Shown in pieces: positions 1 to 9,086 of a stretch of 10,312 nucleotides of DNA. The position numbers and the translations under genes were made by a program. Location: positions 1 to 10,312 of the forward strand of contig JAEZGT010000105.1 of the NCBI GenBank assembly GCA_023416875.1. Reading direction: 5' to 3'. How positions within the stretch are numbered: position 1 is the first letter of the stretch; each line of letters begins with the position of its first letter. The DNA is from Pseudomonadota bacterium (lineage in GTDB: Bacteria; Pseudomonadota; Gammaproteobacteria; Pseudomonadales; Cellvibrionaceae). The notes beneath the pieces were generated by a model that saw only the letters and a list, made by a program, of their open reading frames with translations, was not told the origin of the DNA and ran no database searches.

Positions 1-11
1 CGTCCCAACGA

Positions 12-407
12 TCAATTCTCCTGCTCGTCCGAATCTTGGCGATTGGCTCTGTCAGCTGCCACCGCGCGGTCGATCAAATTGCTGAGAATCTGGCCGCGCA
101 CGGAGGATTCATCGTATTAAAACTGCAAACGTGGAGTGGAGCGGACGGTGAGCTCTTTGCCCACCAAGGGGCGCAGAAAGCTCGCCGCCTTATTCAAAAT
201 CGCGACGGAGTCCTGACAGGCCTTCGGATTGGTCTCGCCGACGAAGGTCACGTAGACCTTGGCCAGAGTCAGATCCCGCGCCACATCAACGGAATTGATA
301 TTCACCATGCCGAGACGGGGATCGCGAATTTCGGCCGGGATCAAATGAGCCAGACTGCGCTGCACTGCGTCGGCAACGCGATCTGAGCGACTAAATTCTT
401 TTGCCAT
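12..407 (-). pseudogene. rbfA: rbfA, 30S ribosome-binding factor A, interrupted by an in-frame TAA
   Basis: RbfA is a small KH-type protein that binds the maturing 30S subunit near the 5' end of 16S rRNA and is needed for efficient processing, especially in the cold. The start at 407 (MAKEFSR) and the DPRLGM and RDLTLAKVYVTF stretches are typical of the family. The frame stops at TAA 117-119 (codon 97), just after RLQF, where homologs continue into a YDES-like strand and a last helix. Downstream in the same frame the sequence reads YDESSVRGQILSNLIDRAV and on to a TGA at 12-14. Without the stop the protein would be 131 residues, against about 130-133 in E. coli and Pseudomonas. The predicted product is therefore 96 residues and lacks the end of the KH fold. 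The conserved AxG kink (residues 74-76) reads AAS. The gene is last in the rimP-nusA-infB operon, 16 bases after infB, with no clear Shine-Dalgarno. Identity is certain; whether it is dead, truncated but active, or a sequence error is open. Confidence 0.88.
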
Positions 408-426
408 AGGTCAGGCAAGGCGCTTA

Positions 427-3282
<2,856 letters not shown>

Positions 3283-3303
3283 TCTAATTCCTCGTTACCT
3301 CAA

Positions 3304-4806
3304 TTAATGGGTTTGTTCTGCAGAGTCGGCAAACCAGGGTTCCCGCGCTTTCATAATTAAGGCGGCTGCTTTTTCCTGGTTCATACCGTCAATGTCGAGA
3401 AGATCGTCAACGGACTGCTCCGCCAGATCCTCCATGGTGACCACGCCACGAGCCGCCAGATTGTAGGCAAGCGCGCGATCCATACCTTCCATGTTCAACA
3501 AATCCTCTGCTGGTTCACTGCTGTTCAATTGTTCTTCTGAAGCCAAAGCCTGCGTCAGAAGTGCGTCTTTCGCGCGGGTGCGCAATTCTTCCGCGATGTC
3601 TTCATCAAAACCTTCAATCGCCAGGAATTCTTCCAGCGGTACATAGGCGACTTCTTCAAGACTGGTGAAACCTTCTTCAACCAGAACATCGGCGACGTCT
3701 TCGTCAATATCCAACGCCTGCATAAAGGTATTCTTGACGCTGCCGGCTTCCGCCTGCTGCTTCTCACCCCACTGCTTGGTGCTCATGACGTTGATTTCCC
3801 ACTGCGTCAGCTCAGACGCCAGGCGTACGTTCTGGCCACCGCGACCGATCGCCTGAGCGAGGCCATCTTCGGCCACCGCAACGTCCATGGAGCGCGCATC
3901 TTCGTCCACCACAATGGATTCAATCTCCGCAGGCGACATGGCGTTGATAACGTATTGGGCCGGGTTGTCATCCCACAGCACTATATCGATACGCTCACCT
4001 GCCAGCTCGTTGGATACCGCCTGTACGCGGGAGCCGCGCATGCCTACACAGGCGCCGACCGGATCGATCCGCCCGTCGTTGGTAGACACAGCGATTTTGG
4101 CGCGGGAACCAGGATCACGAGCCGCGCCGCGCAGATTGATAACCTCTTCAGCGATTTCCGGCACTTCAATTTTGAACAACTCGACCAACATCTGTGGGCA
4201 GGCGCGGCTCAAATAGAGCTGCGGACCTCGGGCTTCCGGGCGCACATCGAGCAAAACGGCGCGCACGCGGTCGTTCATACGGAAAATTTCGCGACCGACC
4301 AGCTCTTCGCGGGGCAGCAAGCCTTCGGCGTTATTACCGAGATCGACAATGATGTTGTCGCGGGTCACTTTTTTCACGGTGCCGGAAACCAGTTCGCCGA
4401 CGCGATCGCGATATTCATTGACGATCTGCGCACGCTCCGCCTCGCGGACTTTCTGCACGATAACCTGTTTCGCAGTTTGTGCAGCAATGCGACCAAACTC
4501 GACGTTTTCCACCACCTCCACATGCACATCGCCCACTTTCAAATTGGGGTCAATTTCATGCGCTTCTTCTGTGGTCAGTTGTGTACCCAATTCTGCAACC
4601 GTATCGTCGCTAACCACCAACCAGCGGCGTTCGGTCACGTATTCACCTGTGCGCCGATCAATTTTAACGGCGATATCAGATTCCTCGTCGTAGCGCTTTT
4701 TAGTAGCGGTCGCCAGGGCGAGCTCGATCGCCTGGAAGATCACTTCCCGATCTACACCTTTCTCATTGGAAACGGCGTCAGCCACAAGCAAAATTTCTTT
4801 CTTCAT
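3304..4806 (-). CDS. nusA: Transcription termination/antitermination factor NusA
   Basis: NusA binds RNA polymerase and nascent RNA. It promotes pausing and hairpin-dependent termination, and takes part in antitermination at rRNA operons. The product is 500 residues (E. coli: 495). The order of domains is an N-terminal polymerase-binding domain (1 to about 130, with TAKQVIVQKVREAER), an S1 domain (about 135-200), KH1 with GACVGMRG at 251-258, KH2 with GRGGQN at 321-326, and two acidic C-terminal repeats (about 361-418 and 434-490, both with the LLNMEGMD/LLDIDGMN type helix-hairpin-helix). The two acidic repeats are typical of gammaproteobacteria. The start at 4806 follows an AGAGG Shine-Dalgarno about 7 bases upstream. 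It lies 20 bases after rimP and 21 bases before infB, so all three are almost certainly co-transcribed. NusA could feed back on the terminator in the rimP leader, which is inference. Confidence 0.98.
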   Translation of the reverse strand: MKKEILLVADAVSNEKGVDREVIFQAIELALATATKKRYDEESDIAVKIDRRTGEYVTERRWLVVSDDTVAELGTQLTTEEAHEIDPNLKVGDVHVEVVENVEFGRIAAQTAKQVIVQKVREAERAQIVNEYRDRVGELVSGTVKKVTRDNIIVDLGNNAEGLLPREELVGREIFRMNDRVRAVLLDVRPEARGPQLYLSRACPQMLVELFKIEVPEIAEEVINLRGAARDPGSRAKIAVSTNDGRIDPVGACVGMRGSRVQAVSNELAGERIDIVLWDDNPAQYVINAMSPAEIESIVVDEDARSMDVAVAEDGLAQAIGRGGQNVRLASELTQWEINVMSTKQWGEKQQAEAGSVKNTFMQALDIDEDVADVLVEEGFTSLEEVAYVPLEEFLAIEGFDEDIAEELRTRAKDALLTQALASEEQLNSSEPAEDLLNMEGMDRALAYNLAARGVVTMEDLAEQSVDDLLDIDGMNQEKAAALIMKAREPWFADSAEQTH

Positions 4807-4826
4807 GAAAATGCCTCTGCACTACC

Positions 4827-5282
4827 TCAAAACTGAGGAACAATATTCGCCTTATCGATCGACTCGTAAGGCAGTACGTATTCTTCATTATCGACTTCGA
4901 GGACGATTTCTTCGTTCTCGACGCCCTTCAGCAGCCCGGTGAATTTGCGCCGGCCTTCAAACGGCAGACGCAATCTCACCGCCAGGACTTCTCCCACACT
5001 GGATTCATATTGCTCCAGTTTAAACAAGGGGCGGTCCATACCAGGAGACGACACTTCGAGGGTGTATTCGGACTGAATCGGATCTTCCACATCAAGCACA
5101 CTACTTACTTGGCGACTGACACGCTCGCAGTCTTCCACGCCTATGCCGTCCTCTTTATCGATATACACACGCAACAGGGCGCGGCGGCCCTGGGTCATAT
5201 ACTCCACGCCCCACAGCTCGCAACCGAGCGCGGACGCCACCGGCTCGAACATTTCAGTCAAACGCTCCTGGATAGAAGCCAT
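4827..5282 (-). CDS. rimP: Ribosome maturation factor RimP
   Basis: RimP is a cytoplasmic assembly factor for the 30S subunit, needed for efficient maturation together with RbfA and RimM. The chosen start (ATG at 5282, MASIQERL) gives 151 residues, the same as the usual family length of about 150. An upstream in-frame ATG at 5351 would add 23 residues that run back through the terminator hairpin and look unlike the family, so I rejected it. The N-terminal alpha/beta domain carries ALGCELWGVEY, and the LEVSSPGMDRPLF segment is the family hallmark. The C-terminal SH3-like domain has LPFEGRRKFTGLL and ends in IDKANIVPQF. Upstream, GTGGTG is only a weak Shine-Dalgarno. This is the first gene of the rimP-nusA-infB-rbfA operon. 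It is preceded by a strong terminator hairpin, so expression probably depends on readthrough or antitermination. Confidence 0.97.
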   Translation of the reverse strand: MASIQERLTEMFEPVASALGCELWGVEYMTQGRRALLRVYIDKEDGIGVEDCERVSRQVSSVLDVEDPIQSEYTLEVSSPGMDRPLFKLEQYESSVGEVLAVRLRLPFEGRRKFTGLLKGVENEEIVLEVDNEEYVLPYESIDKANIVPQF

Positions 5283-5302
5283 AAATACACCACTACAGAA
5301 AC

Positions 5303-5327
5303 AAAAAATGGGCCTAAAAGCCCATTT
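5303..5327 (-). terminator. Intrinsic terminator/attenuator hairpin just before rimP
   Basis: On the minus strand AAATGGGC (5327-5320) pairs perfectly with GCCCATTT (5313-5306) around a six-base loop. The downstream arm runs straight into more T residues, giving a TTTTTT run before G at 5302. This is a textbook Rho-independent terminator pointing into rimP, whose start is 20 bases further on. A terminator inside a leader, before the first gene of the operon, suggests attenuation. The known gammaproteobacterial rimP leader is described as ending in such a terminator. I did not find a convincing antiterminator pairing by eye. Confidence 0.85.
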
Positions 5328-5399
5328 CACTCTCAACCGGGAGCGACCCAAGCCGCGCGACGGTTACGGACATGCCCTGCGCTACGCCAGCCAGATAAT

Positions 5400-5418
5400 A
5401 AAAAACCCCATAACGGGG
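5400..5418 (-). terminator. Small terminator-like hairpin inside the rimP leader
   Basis: On the minus strand CCCC (5418-5415) pairs with GGGG (5409-5406) around GTTAT, and six T residues follow (5405-5400). A G-U pair could extend the stem to five. The stem is short but all GC, so partial termination about 105 nucleotides after the predicted start is plausible. It may mark the 3' end of a small RNA or be a first attenuation site ahead of the stronger hairpin near rimP. Confidence 0.5.
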
Positions 5419-5511
5419 CACCTGCTTACTACTGTTGGCGCTTAAGACCCAGCCGAAGCTGCTCGGACCCGCTAAAAGCGAAAAATCCAGGCCCCTGCGA
5501 ATTGGGTGGCG

Positions 5512-5540
5512 ATTTTAAGTACTCGCCCGGCTGCCGTCAA
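5512..5540 (-). promoter_or_regulatory. Sigma70 promoter for the rimP-nusA-infB-rbfA operon
   Basis: The minus strand has TTGACG (-35, 5540-5535), a spacer of exactly 17 bases, then TAAAAT (-10, 5517-5512). Each hexamer matches the consensus at five of six positions. The start of transcription would fall at about 5503-5507. It lies between der and the structured leader of rimP, where the operon promoter is expected. The -35 lies within an inverted repeat (5533-5571). Confidence 0.72.
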
Positions 5541-5571
5541 GTCGATCTAAATTGACAGAAAATCTGACGGC
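5533..5571. repeat. 7-bp inverted repeat overlapping the -35 element
   Basis: GCCGTCA (5533-5539) and TGACGGC (5565-5571) are perfect inverted copies separated by 25 bases. A nested pair, GTCAA (5537-5541) and TTGAC (5552-5556), shares the GTCA core, so three GTCA-type half-sites occur in 39 bases. The right arm lies 41 bases beyond the der stop. No T-run follows on either strand, so it is not a standard intrinsic terminator. It could be an operator for a dimeric regulator or chance. Between it and der (5572-5611) I see only AT-rich sequence and no clear terminator for der. Confidence 0.35.
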
Positions 5572-5611
5572 GCTTATGCATAGAGGAAATTTTCAAACTT
5601 AGATAGCTTTA

Positions 5612-7015
5612 TTACTTTTTCTTCTTCACAAACTTCATCATCCGGCGCTTCTTTTCCACCTGACGCTGGGTCAATTTGTTCCTTTTACCCGCGTAAGGAT
5701 TGTCGCCGCTTTTGAATTCGATGCGGATCGGGGTACCGTGGAGATCGAGGGCTTTGCGGAAGGTTTTTTCCAGGTAGCGGACGTAATGATTGGGCACGTC
5801 TTCAGTCTGGTTGCCGTGGATAACGATAATCGGCGGATTGTGTCCGCCTGGGTGAGCAAGACGAAATTTAATGCGACGGCCGCGCACCAATGGCGGCTGA
5901 TGCGTGGTGACCGCGTCTTCGAGAATTTTGGTGAGAAAATTGGTGGAGAATTTTTCCGTCGCCGCTTGATAGGCTTTTTCCACGGATTTATACAGCAGCC
6001 CTACACCGGTGCCATGCAGAGCGGAAATAAAATGGATATCGGCAAAATCGACAAAACGCAGGCGGCGTTCGAGTTCGGTTTTCAAATAACTCTTGTGATC
6101 TTCTTCCAAGCCGTCCCATTTATTGAGCGCAACTACTAATGCACGACCGGCATCGATCACCTGCCCCATTAAATGCATGTCCTGGTCGACCAACCCCTCT
6201 TTGGCATCAATCAACAAAATAACGACATTGGCGTCTTCGATGGCTTGCAATGTTTTGACGATGGAAAATTTTTCCACGGTAAGGGAAATATTTTTACGCT
6301 TGCGAATTCCCGCAGTATCGATCAGGGTGTAGGGCTTGCCATGGCGCTCGTAGCGGATATATATGCTGTCGCGCGTTGTACCGGGCATATCAAATACCAC
6401 CACACGATCTTCGCCTAGCATGCGATTAACCAGTGTGGATTTGCCGACGTTGGGACGCCCCACAACCGCGATTTTAATTCCGCTCTCAATATCATCCAGC
6501 GCAGCTTCGCCATCTTCCTGGTCGATGGGCAGCAGGTTGCATATCTCTTCCATTAACACGTTAATGCCGCGACCATGGGCCGCTGCAATTCCGTGAACCT
6601 CTCCCAGGCCCAGTTCGAAAAACGGCGCCGCCGCGACATCCGGTTGCTGGCCGTCAACTTTATTGGCGACCAACAGAACGGGTTTCTGCTGAATGCGCAG
6701 GTACTGAGCGATCTGCTCATCCGCCGCCGTCAGACCGGCGCGGCTGTCCACTAAAAAAACCACCAGATCGGATTCGCTGATCGCTTGGCGCGCCTGCTCG
6801 GCCATCACCACATCGATGCCCTCGTTCTCACCGCTCAAACCACCGGTATCTATGGCGATGAACTTGCGTTCGCGAAAAATCACATCGCCATATTTACGGT
6901 CGCGGGTCAGGCCGGCGAAATCCGCTACCAGGGCGTCCCTGGTTTTGGTAAGGCAATTGAACAGCGTGGACATCCCGACATTGGGGCGCCCGACGAGGGC
7001 GATGACTGGAACCAT
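5612..7015 (-). CDS. der: Ribosome biogenesis GTPase Der (EngA), with an altered first P-loop
   Basis: Der has two tandem GTPase domains and a C-terminal KH-like domain, and helps assemble the 50S subunit; it is essential in E. coli. The product is 467 residues (E. coli: 490). Domain 2 is complete: GRPNVGKST (186-194), DMPGTTRD (209-216), DTAG (233-236) and NKWD (298-301). The KH-like end carries HQPPLVRGRR, a PPIIVIHGNQ stretch and a Lys-rich tail. In domain 1, DTGG (56-59) and NKVD (118-121) are present, but the P-loop reads GRPNVGMST: Met15 replaces the lysine that contacts the GTP phosphates. Cys21 and Ala34 also replace residues that are Arg and Pro in E. coli. Domain 1 may therefore bind or hydrolyse GTP poorly, or the bases may be wrong. 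The frame is intact. It starts 6 bases after bamB with a weak Shine-Dalgarno and ends in tandem TAA codons. It is the last gene of the hisS-yfgM-bamB-der block. Confidence 0.96.
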   Translation of the reverse strand: MVPVIALVGRPNVGMSTLFNCLTKTRDALVADFAGLTRDRKYGDVIFRERKFIAIDTGGLSGENEGIDVVMAEQARQAISESDLVVFLVDSRAGLTAADEQIAQYLRIQQKPVLLVANKVDGQQPDVAAAPFFELGLGEVHGIAAAHGRGINVLMEEICNLLPIDQEDGEAALDDIESGIKIAVVGRPNVGKSTLVNRMLGEDRVVVFDMPGTTRDSIYIRYERHGKPYTLIDTAGIRKRKNISLTVEKFSIVKTLQAIEDANVVILLIDAKEGLVDQDMHLMGQVIDAGRALVVALNKWDGLEEDHKSYLKTELERRLRFVDFADIHFISALHGTGVGLLYKSVEKAYQAATEKFSTNFLTKILEDAVTTHQPPLVRGRRIKFRLAHPGGHNPPIIVIHGNQTEDVPNHYVRYLEKTFRKALDLHGTPIRIEFKSGDNPYAGKRNKLTQRQVEKKRRMMKFVKKKK

Positions 7016-7021
7016 GAAAGT

Positions 7022-8248
7022 TTATTTAACCCCGGTGGACTTGGTAGAGATGGCGCCTTTGTGGCGATTGGACGGCAGGTCCCACACCGCCATTTTTGGG
7101 TCTGCCGGTTTGGTGCCATAAGCCATAAGCACACCGCCTTTATCCAATAGATACAAGGTCCCCTCGATAACCAGAGGCTGGGCCAAGGCAGGATTCTCCC
7201 CGATACGACTGCGGGCCAACTGAGTGCCGTCTTCAACCGAGAGGCCGTGCAGATAGCCCTCCTGATCTACTACCACCACCATGTTTTCATACACCGCAGG
7301 GGCACTTATTCCACGCCTGTGCAGACTTTTGTTTTCCCACAACAACGTGCCGTTGAGCGCGTCAAATGCCTTTACGTGACTGTTGGCATCGCTCACCAGG
7401 ATGCGGTTATTCACTGCCGCCAAGTTTTGCGTTGTGGAAACATCCTGTGCCCAAGCGGTTCGCCCGGTACCTTTGGAGATAGCCACAAGTCGCGAGTTGT
7501 AGCCGGCGGCGTAAATATAGGGGCCGAGTTCGATAGGTGCCGAGTCAACATCCACCAAACGCTCCAGTTCGGTTTTGCCCTGGGGCTGACCCACTCGGGC
7601 GCTCCAGCGCAACTGTCCGGTATTGGAGTCAAAGTTCAAAATCTTACCATTATCAAAAGCGACTATAGCCGTGTCCTGAAACACCAGAGGGGTGGCGTTG
7701 GAACGGAGCGTCAACACAGGAACCGGATGGTCGTAGCTCCAGAGTTGGCTGCCATCCGCGAACGAAAATGCAAAGACACGCCCGTCGATAGCCTGGGTAA
7801 TCACCGCCCGCCCATTGGATTGGGGTGACGCCATCACCTCACTGCTGGTCTTGGCGTCCCACTTCTTCTCGCCCGTAGCAAGATCAAAGGCGATGACACG
7901 GCCATCTAAAGTACCGACAAAACCCAGCCCCCCGGCGGTGCCCACTCCACTGCCGATGGCCGTTTTAAGATCATTGCGCCATAGACGCTTGCCGTTTTCG
8001 CTACGCCAAGCGCCGATTACGCCTTTCACATCGACGGTGTACAGAATCCCGTCCACATGCGCCGGTTGCAAACGGGCATAGCGCGCGTCCTGACCGACAC
8101 CGGTTTCCTTATCCCAGTCGCGTACAAATTTGTATTGCGGCCGGATCGGCTCAAGTTTGACCGGTTTCAGCTCTTCTTTGACGCTGCTACAACCAACCAG
8201 CAAAGCACTCAGGCAACAAACCGCAGCCAAAGAACGGCGAAAAATCAT
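7022..8248 (-). CDS. bamB: Outer membrane assembly lipoprotein BamB
   Basis: BamB is the beta-propeller lipoprotein of the BAM complex, which folds proteins into the outer membrane; it binds the POTRA domains of BamA on the periplasmic side. With the ATG at 8248 the protein has 408 residues (E. coli: 392). It begins with a basic start and hydrophobic run ending in the lipobox LVGC, with Cys20 as the lipidated residue and Ser at +2, which favours outer-membrane sorting. The rest is repeated propeller blades of the PQQ type, seen as recurring AFDLATGEKKW, FADGSQLW, DSNTGQLRW and DALNGTLLWE units; the DVDSAP and DQEGYLHGL segments match the family. A TTG one codon earlier was rejected because GGAGG (8260-8256) sits 7 bases before the ATG. 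The ATG shares its A with the yfgM TGA, so translation is probably coupled. Confidence 0.96.
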   Translation of the reverse strand: MIFRRSLAAVCCLSALLVGCSSVKEELKPVKLEPIRPQYKFVRDWDKETGVGQDARYARLQPAHVDGILYTVDVKGVIGAWRSENGKRLWRNDLKTAIGSGVGTAGGLGFVGTLDGRVIAFDLATGEKKWDAKTSSEVMASPQSNGRAVITQAIDGRVFAFSFADGSQLWSYDHPVPVLTLRSNATPLVFQDTAIVAFDNGKILNFDSNTGQLRWSARVGQPQGKTELERLVDVDSAPIELGPYIYAAGYNSRLVAISKGTGRTAWAQDVSTTQNLAAVNNRILVSDANSHVKAFDALNGTLLWENKSLHRRGISAPAVYENMVVVVDQEGYLHGLSVEDGTQLARSRIGENPALAQPLVIEGTLYLLDKGGVLMAYGTKPADPKMAVWDLPSNRHKGAISTKSTGVK

Positions 8249-8997
8249 CAAGCGTCCTCCGCCGTCGGCGCCGCGTTGGTATGCGGATTCTGCACATTAC
8301 CATGGGGATTGATCGGTGCGGGCCCAGTCGCGGGTTCATCGCCGGAAGTCATAGTGTTGTCGATCTTCAGCTGCACCAGACTGCGCCGCATGGGTTGATC
8401 GGTGCCCATTGCCTGGAGGGCGTTTTGATAAGCGGCGCGGGCTTCAGCTAGGCGCTTCTGCGCCAGCAGTATGTCTCCTGCGGCTTCCGCATAGGCGGCA
8501 GAGTAAGCACTGGATGGTTTAGCGGACAAAAGAGTCAGCGCCTGCTCGGTATCCCCACTGGCGGCCAATACGCGGGCGAGGCGCAGACGGGCCAGCTCCT
8601 TCACAGAATCATTGGCGCCCCGACTACTGACTTTTTCCAAGTGGCTTTTTGCGGACGCGTAATCCTGCTGTTGCACTGCCAGTTTGGCGAGGTAGAGTGC
8701 GGCAAAGTCCGCGTAGAGACTGGATGAATCAAGGGCAATCACCTCATTCGCCAGCTGCTTCAGTTTGGACGCCTGTTCTTCCGAGATTTCACTATCGGAT
8801 TCGGCCATGGCCACAGCAAGCTTTTCATAAACTGCAGAAGCTTCACTGGCCTTTTCCACTCCGTGGTTCTGGTACAAGTTCCACCCAAAAAATCCCCCGA
8901 GCCCAACTACGGCGGCGATCAATACGACCGTGCCGTAATCTTTCCACCAGCTCTTGAGGGCTTCAATCTGTTCTTCTTCTGTCAAATGTGCGGCCAC
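8248..8997 (-). CDS. yfgM: YfgM family TPR-containing inner-membrane protein
   Basis: In E. coli YfgM is an inner-membrane protein that associates with the SecYEG translocon and the chaperone PpiD, helping pass proteins on in the periplasm. This product is 249 residues, longer than the E. coli protein (206). Residues 1-20 are cytoplasmic and acidic (LTEEEQIEALKSWWKDYG), and residues about 22-41 are one transmembrane helix. A periplasmic alpha-helical, TPR-like domain of alternating Ala/Leu/Glu helices follows to about 210. The last 35 residues form a Pro/Asn/Gly-rich tail with no clear match to the E. coli protein. The start is GTG at 8997, with AGGAG eight bases upstream. It lies 89 bases after hisS and overlaps bamB by one base, in the same order as E. 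coli. Confidence 0.92.
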   Translation of the reverse strand: MAAHLTEEEQIEALKSWWKDYGTVVLIAAVVGLGGFFGWNLYQNHGVEKASEASAVYEKLAVAMAESDSEISEEQASKLKQLANEVIALDSSSLYADFAALYLAKLAVQQQDYASAKSHLEKVSSRGANDSVKELARLRLARVLAASGDTEQALTLLSAKPSSAYSAAYAEAAGDILLAQKRLAEARAAYQNALQAMGTDQPMRRSLVQLKIDNTMTSGDEPATGPAPINPHGNVQNPHTNAAPTAEDA

Positions 8998-9035
8998 TTT
9001 TGGCTCTCCTGTTATTGTGTGTTCTTGCTCAATTC

Positions 9036-9051
9036 GAAGCGCTAAGGCTTC
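9036..9051. other. Small hairpin in the hisS-yfgM spacer
   Basis: GAAGC (9036-9040) and GCTTC (9047-9051) can form a five-pair stem with a six-base loop in the 89-base gap between hisS and yfgM. No T-run follows on the minus strand, so it does not look like a terminator. It may be an intercistronic stability or processing element, or chance. The same spacer holds the AGGAG ribosome site of yfgM. Confidence 0.25.
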
Positions 9052-9086
9052 CGGTCACTAAATCAGTAAAGGCAAAGCCCCTACCA

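Larger units (their letters stand above)
5303..5505 (-). ncRNA. Probable rimP mRNA leader (structured 5' UTR)
   Basis: This is the stretch between the predicted transcription start and the terminator before rimP. No protein or tRNA was recognised in it. Visible pairings on the minus strand are GGGCCT (5494-5489) with GGGTCC (5470-5465), enclosing a small GCT/AGC hairpin (5479-5471); a very stable CAGC-TTCG-GCTG tetraloop hairpin (5461-5450); a CCCC/GGGG hairpin followed by six T residues (5418-5400); a weak GGG/TCC stem around CATG; and the final terminator. The rimP leader is a known class of putative attenuator in gammaproteobacteria. Assignment here rests on position and the terminator, not on a covariance-model match. 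The 5' half could instead be a separate small RNA of about 105 nucleotides. Confidence 0.6.

Noticed and set aside
117..119. TAA read as a sense codon (recoding) in rbfA
   Set aside because: TAA ends nusA, infB, bamB, der and hisS here, twice in tandem, so a changed code is not tenable; no recoding element was seen near it.
3955..4836. Plus-strand open frame of 293 codons opposite nusA
   Set aside because: It is antisense to the conserved NusA S1 and KH domains and shows no recognisable protein features.
5283..5351. Upstream ATG extending RimP by 23 residues
   Set aside because: The extension would translate the terminator hairpin, is not RimP-like, and would exceed the usual family length.
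5552..5580. Plus-strand promoter-like TTGACA with a 17-base spacer to TATGCA
   Set aside because: The -10 matches only three of six positions and no plus-strand gene follows; the minus-strand promoter is much better and has a gene downstream.
5283..5611. Possible tRNA gene between der and rimP, expected from synteny
   Set aside because: Neither strand shows a T-arm GGTTCGA-type core, a 3' CCA or a cloverleaf; the hairpins fit a leader or small RNA better.
8249..8251. TTG start for BamB one codon before the ATG
   Set aside because: The ATG at 8248 has an ideal 7-base spacing from GGAGG and overlaps the yfgM stop in the usual coupled arrangement.
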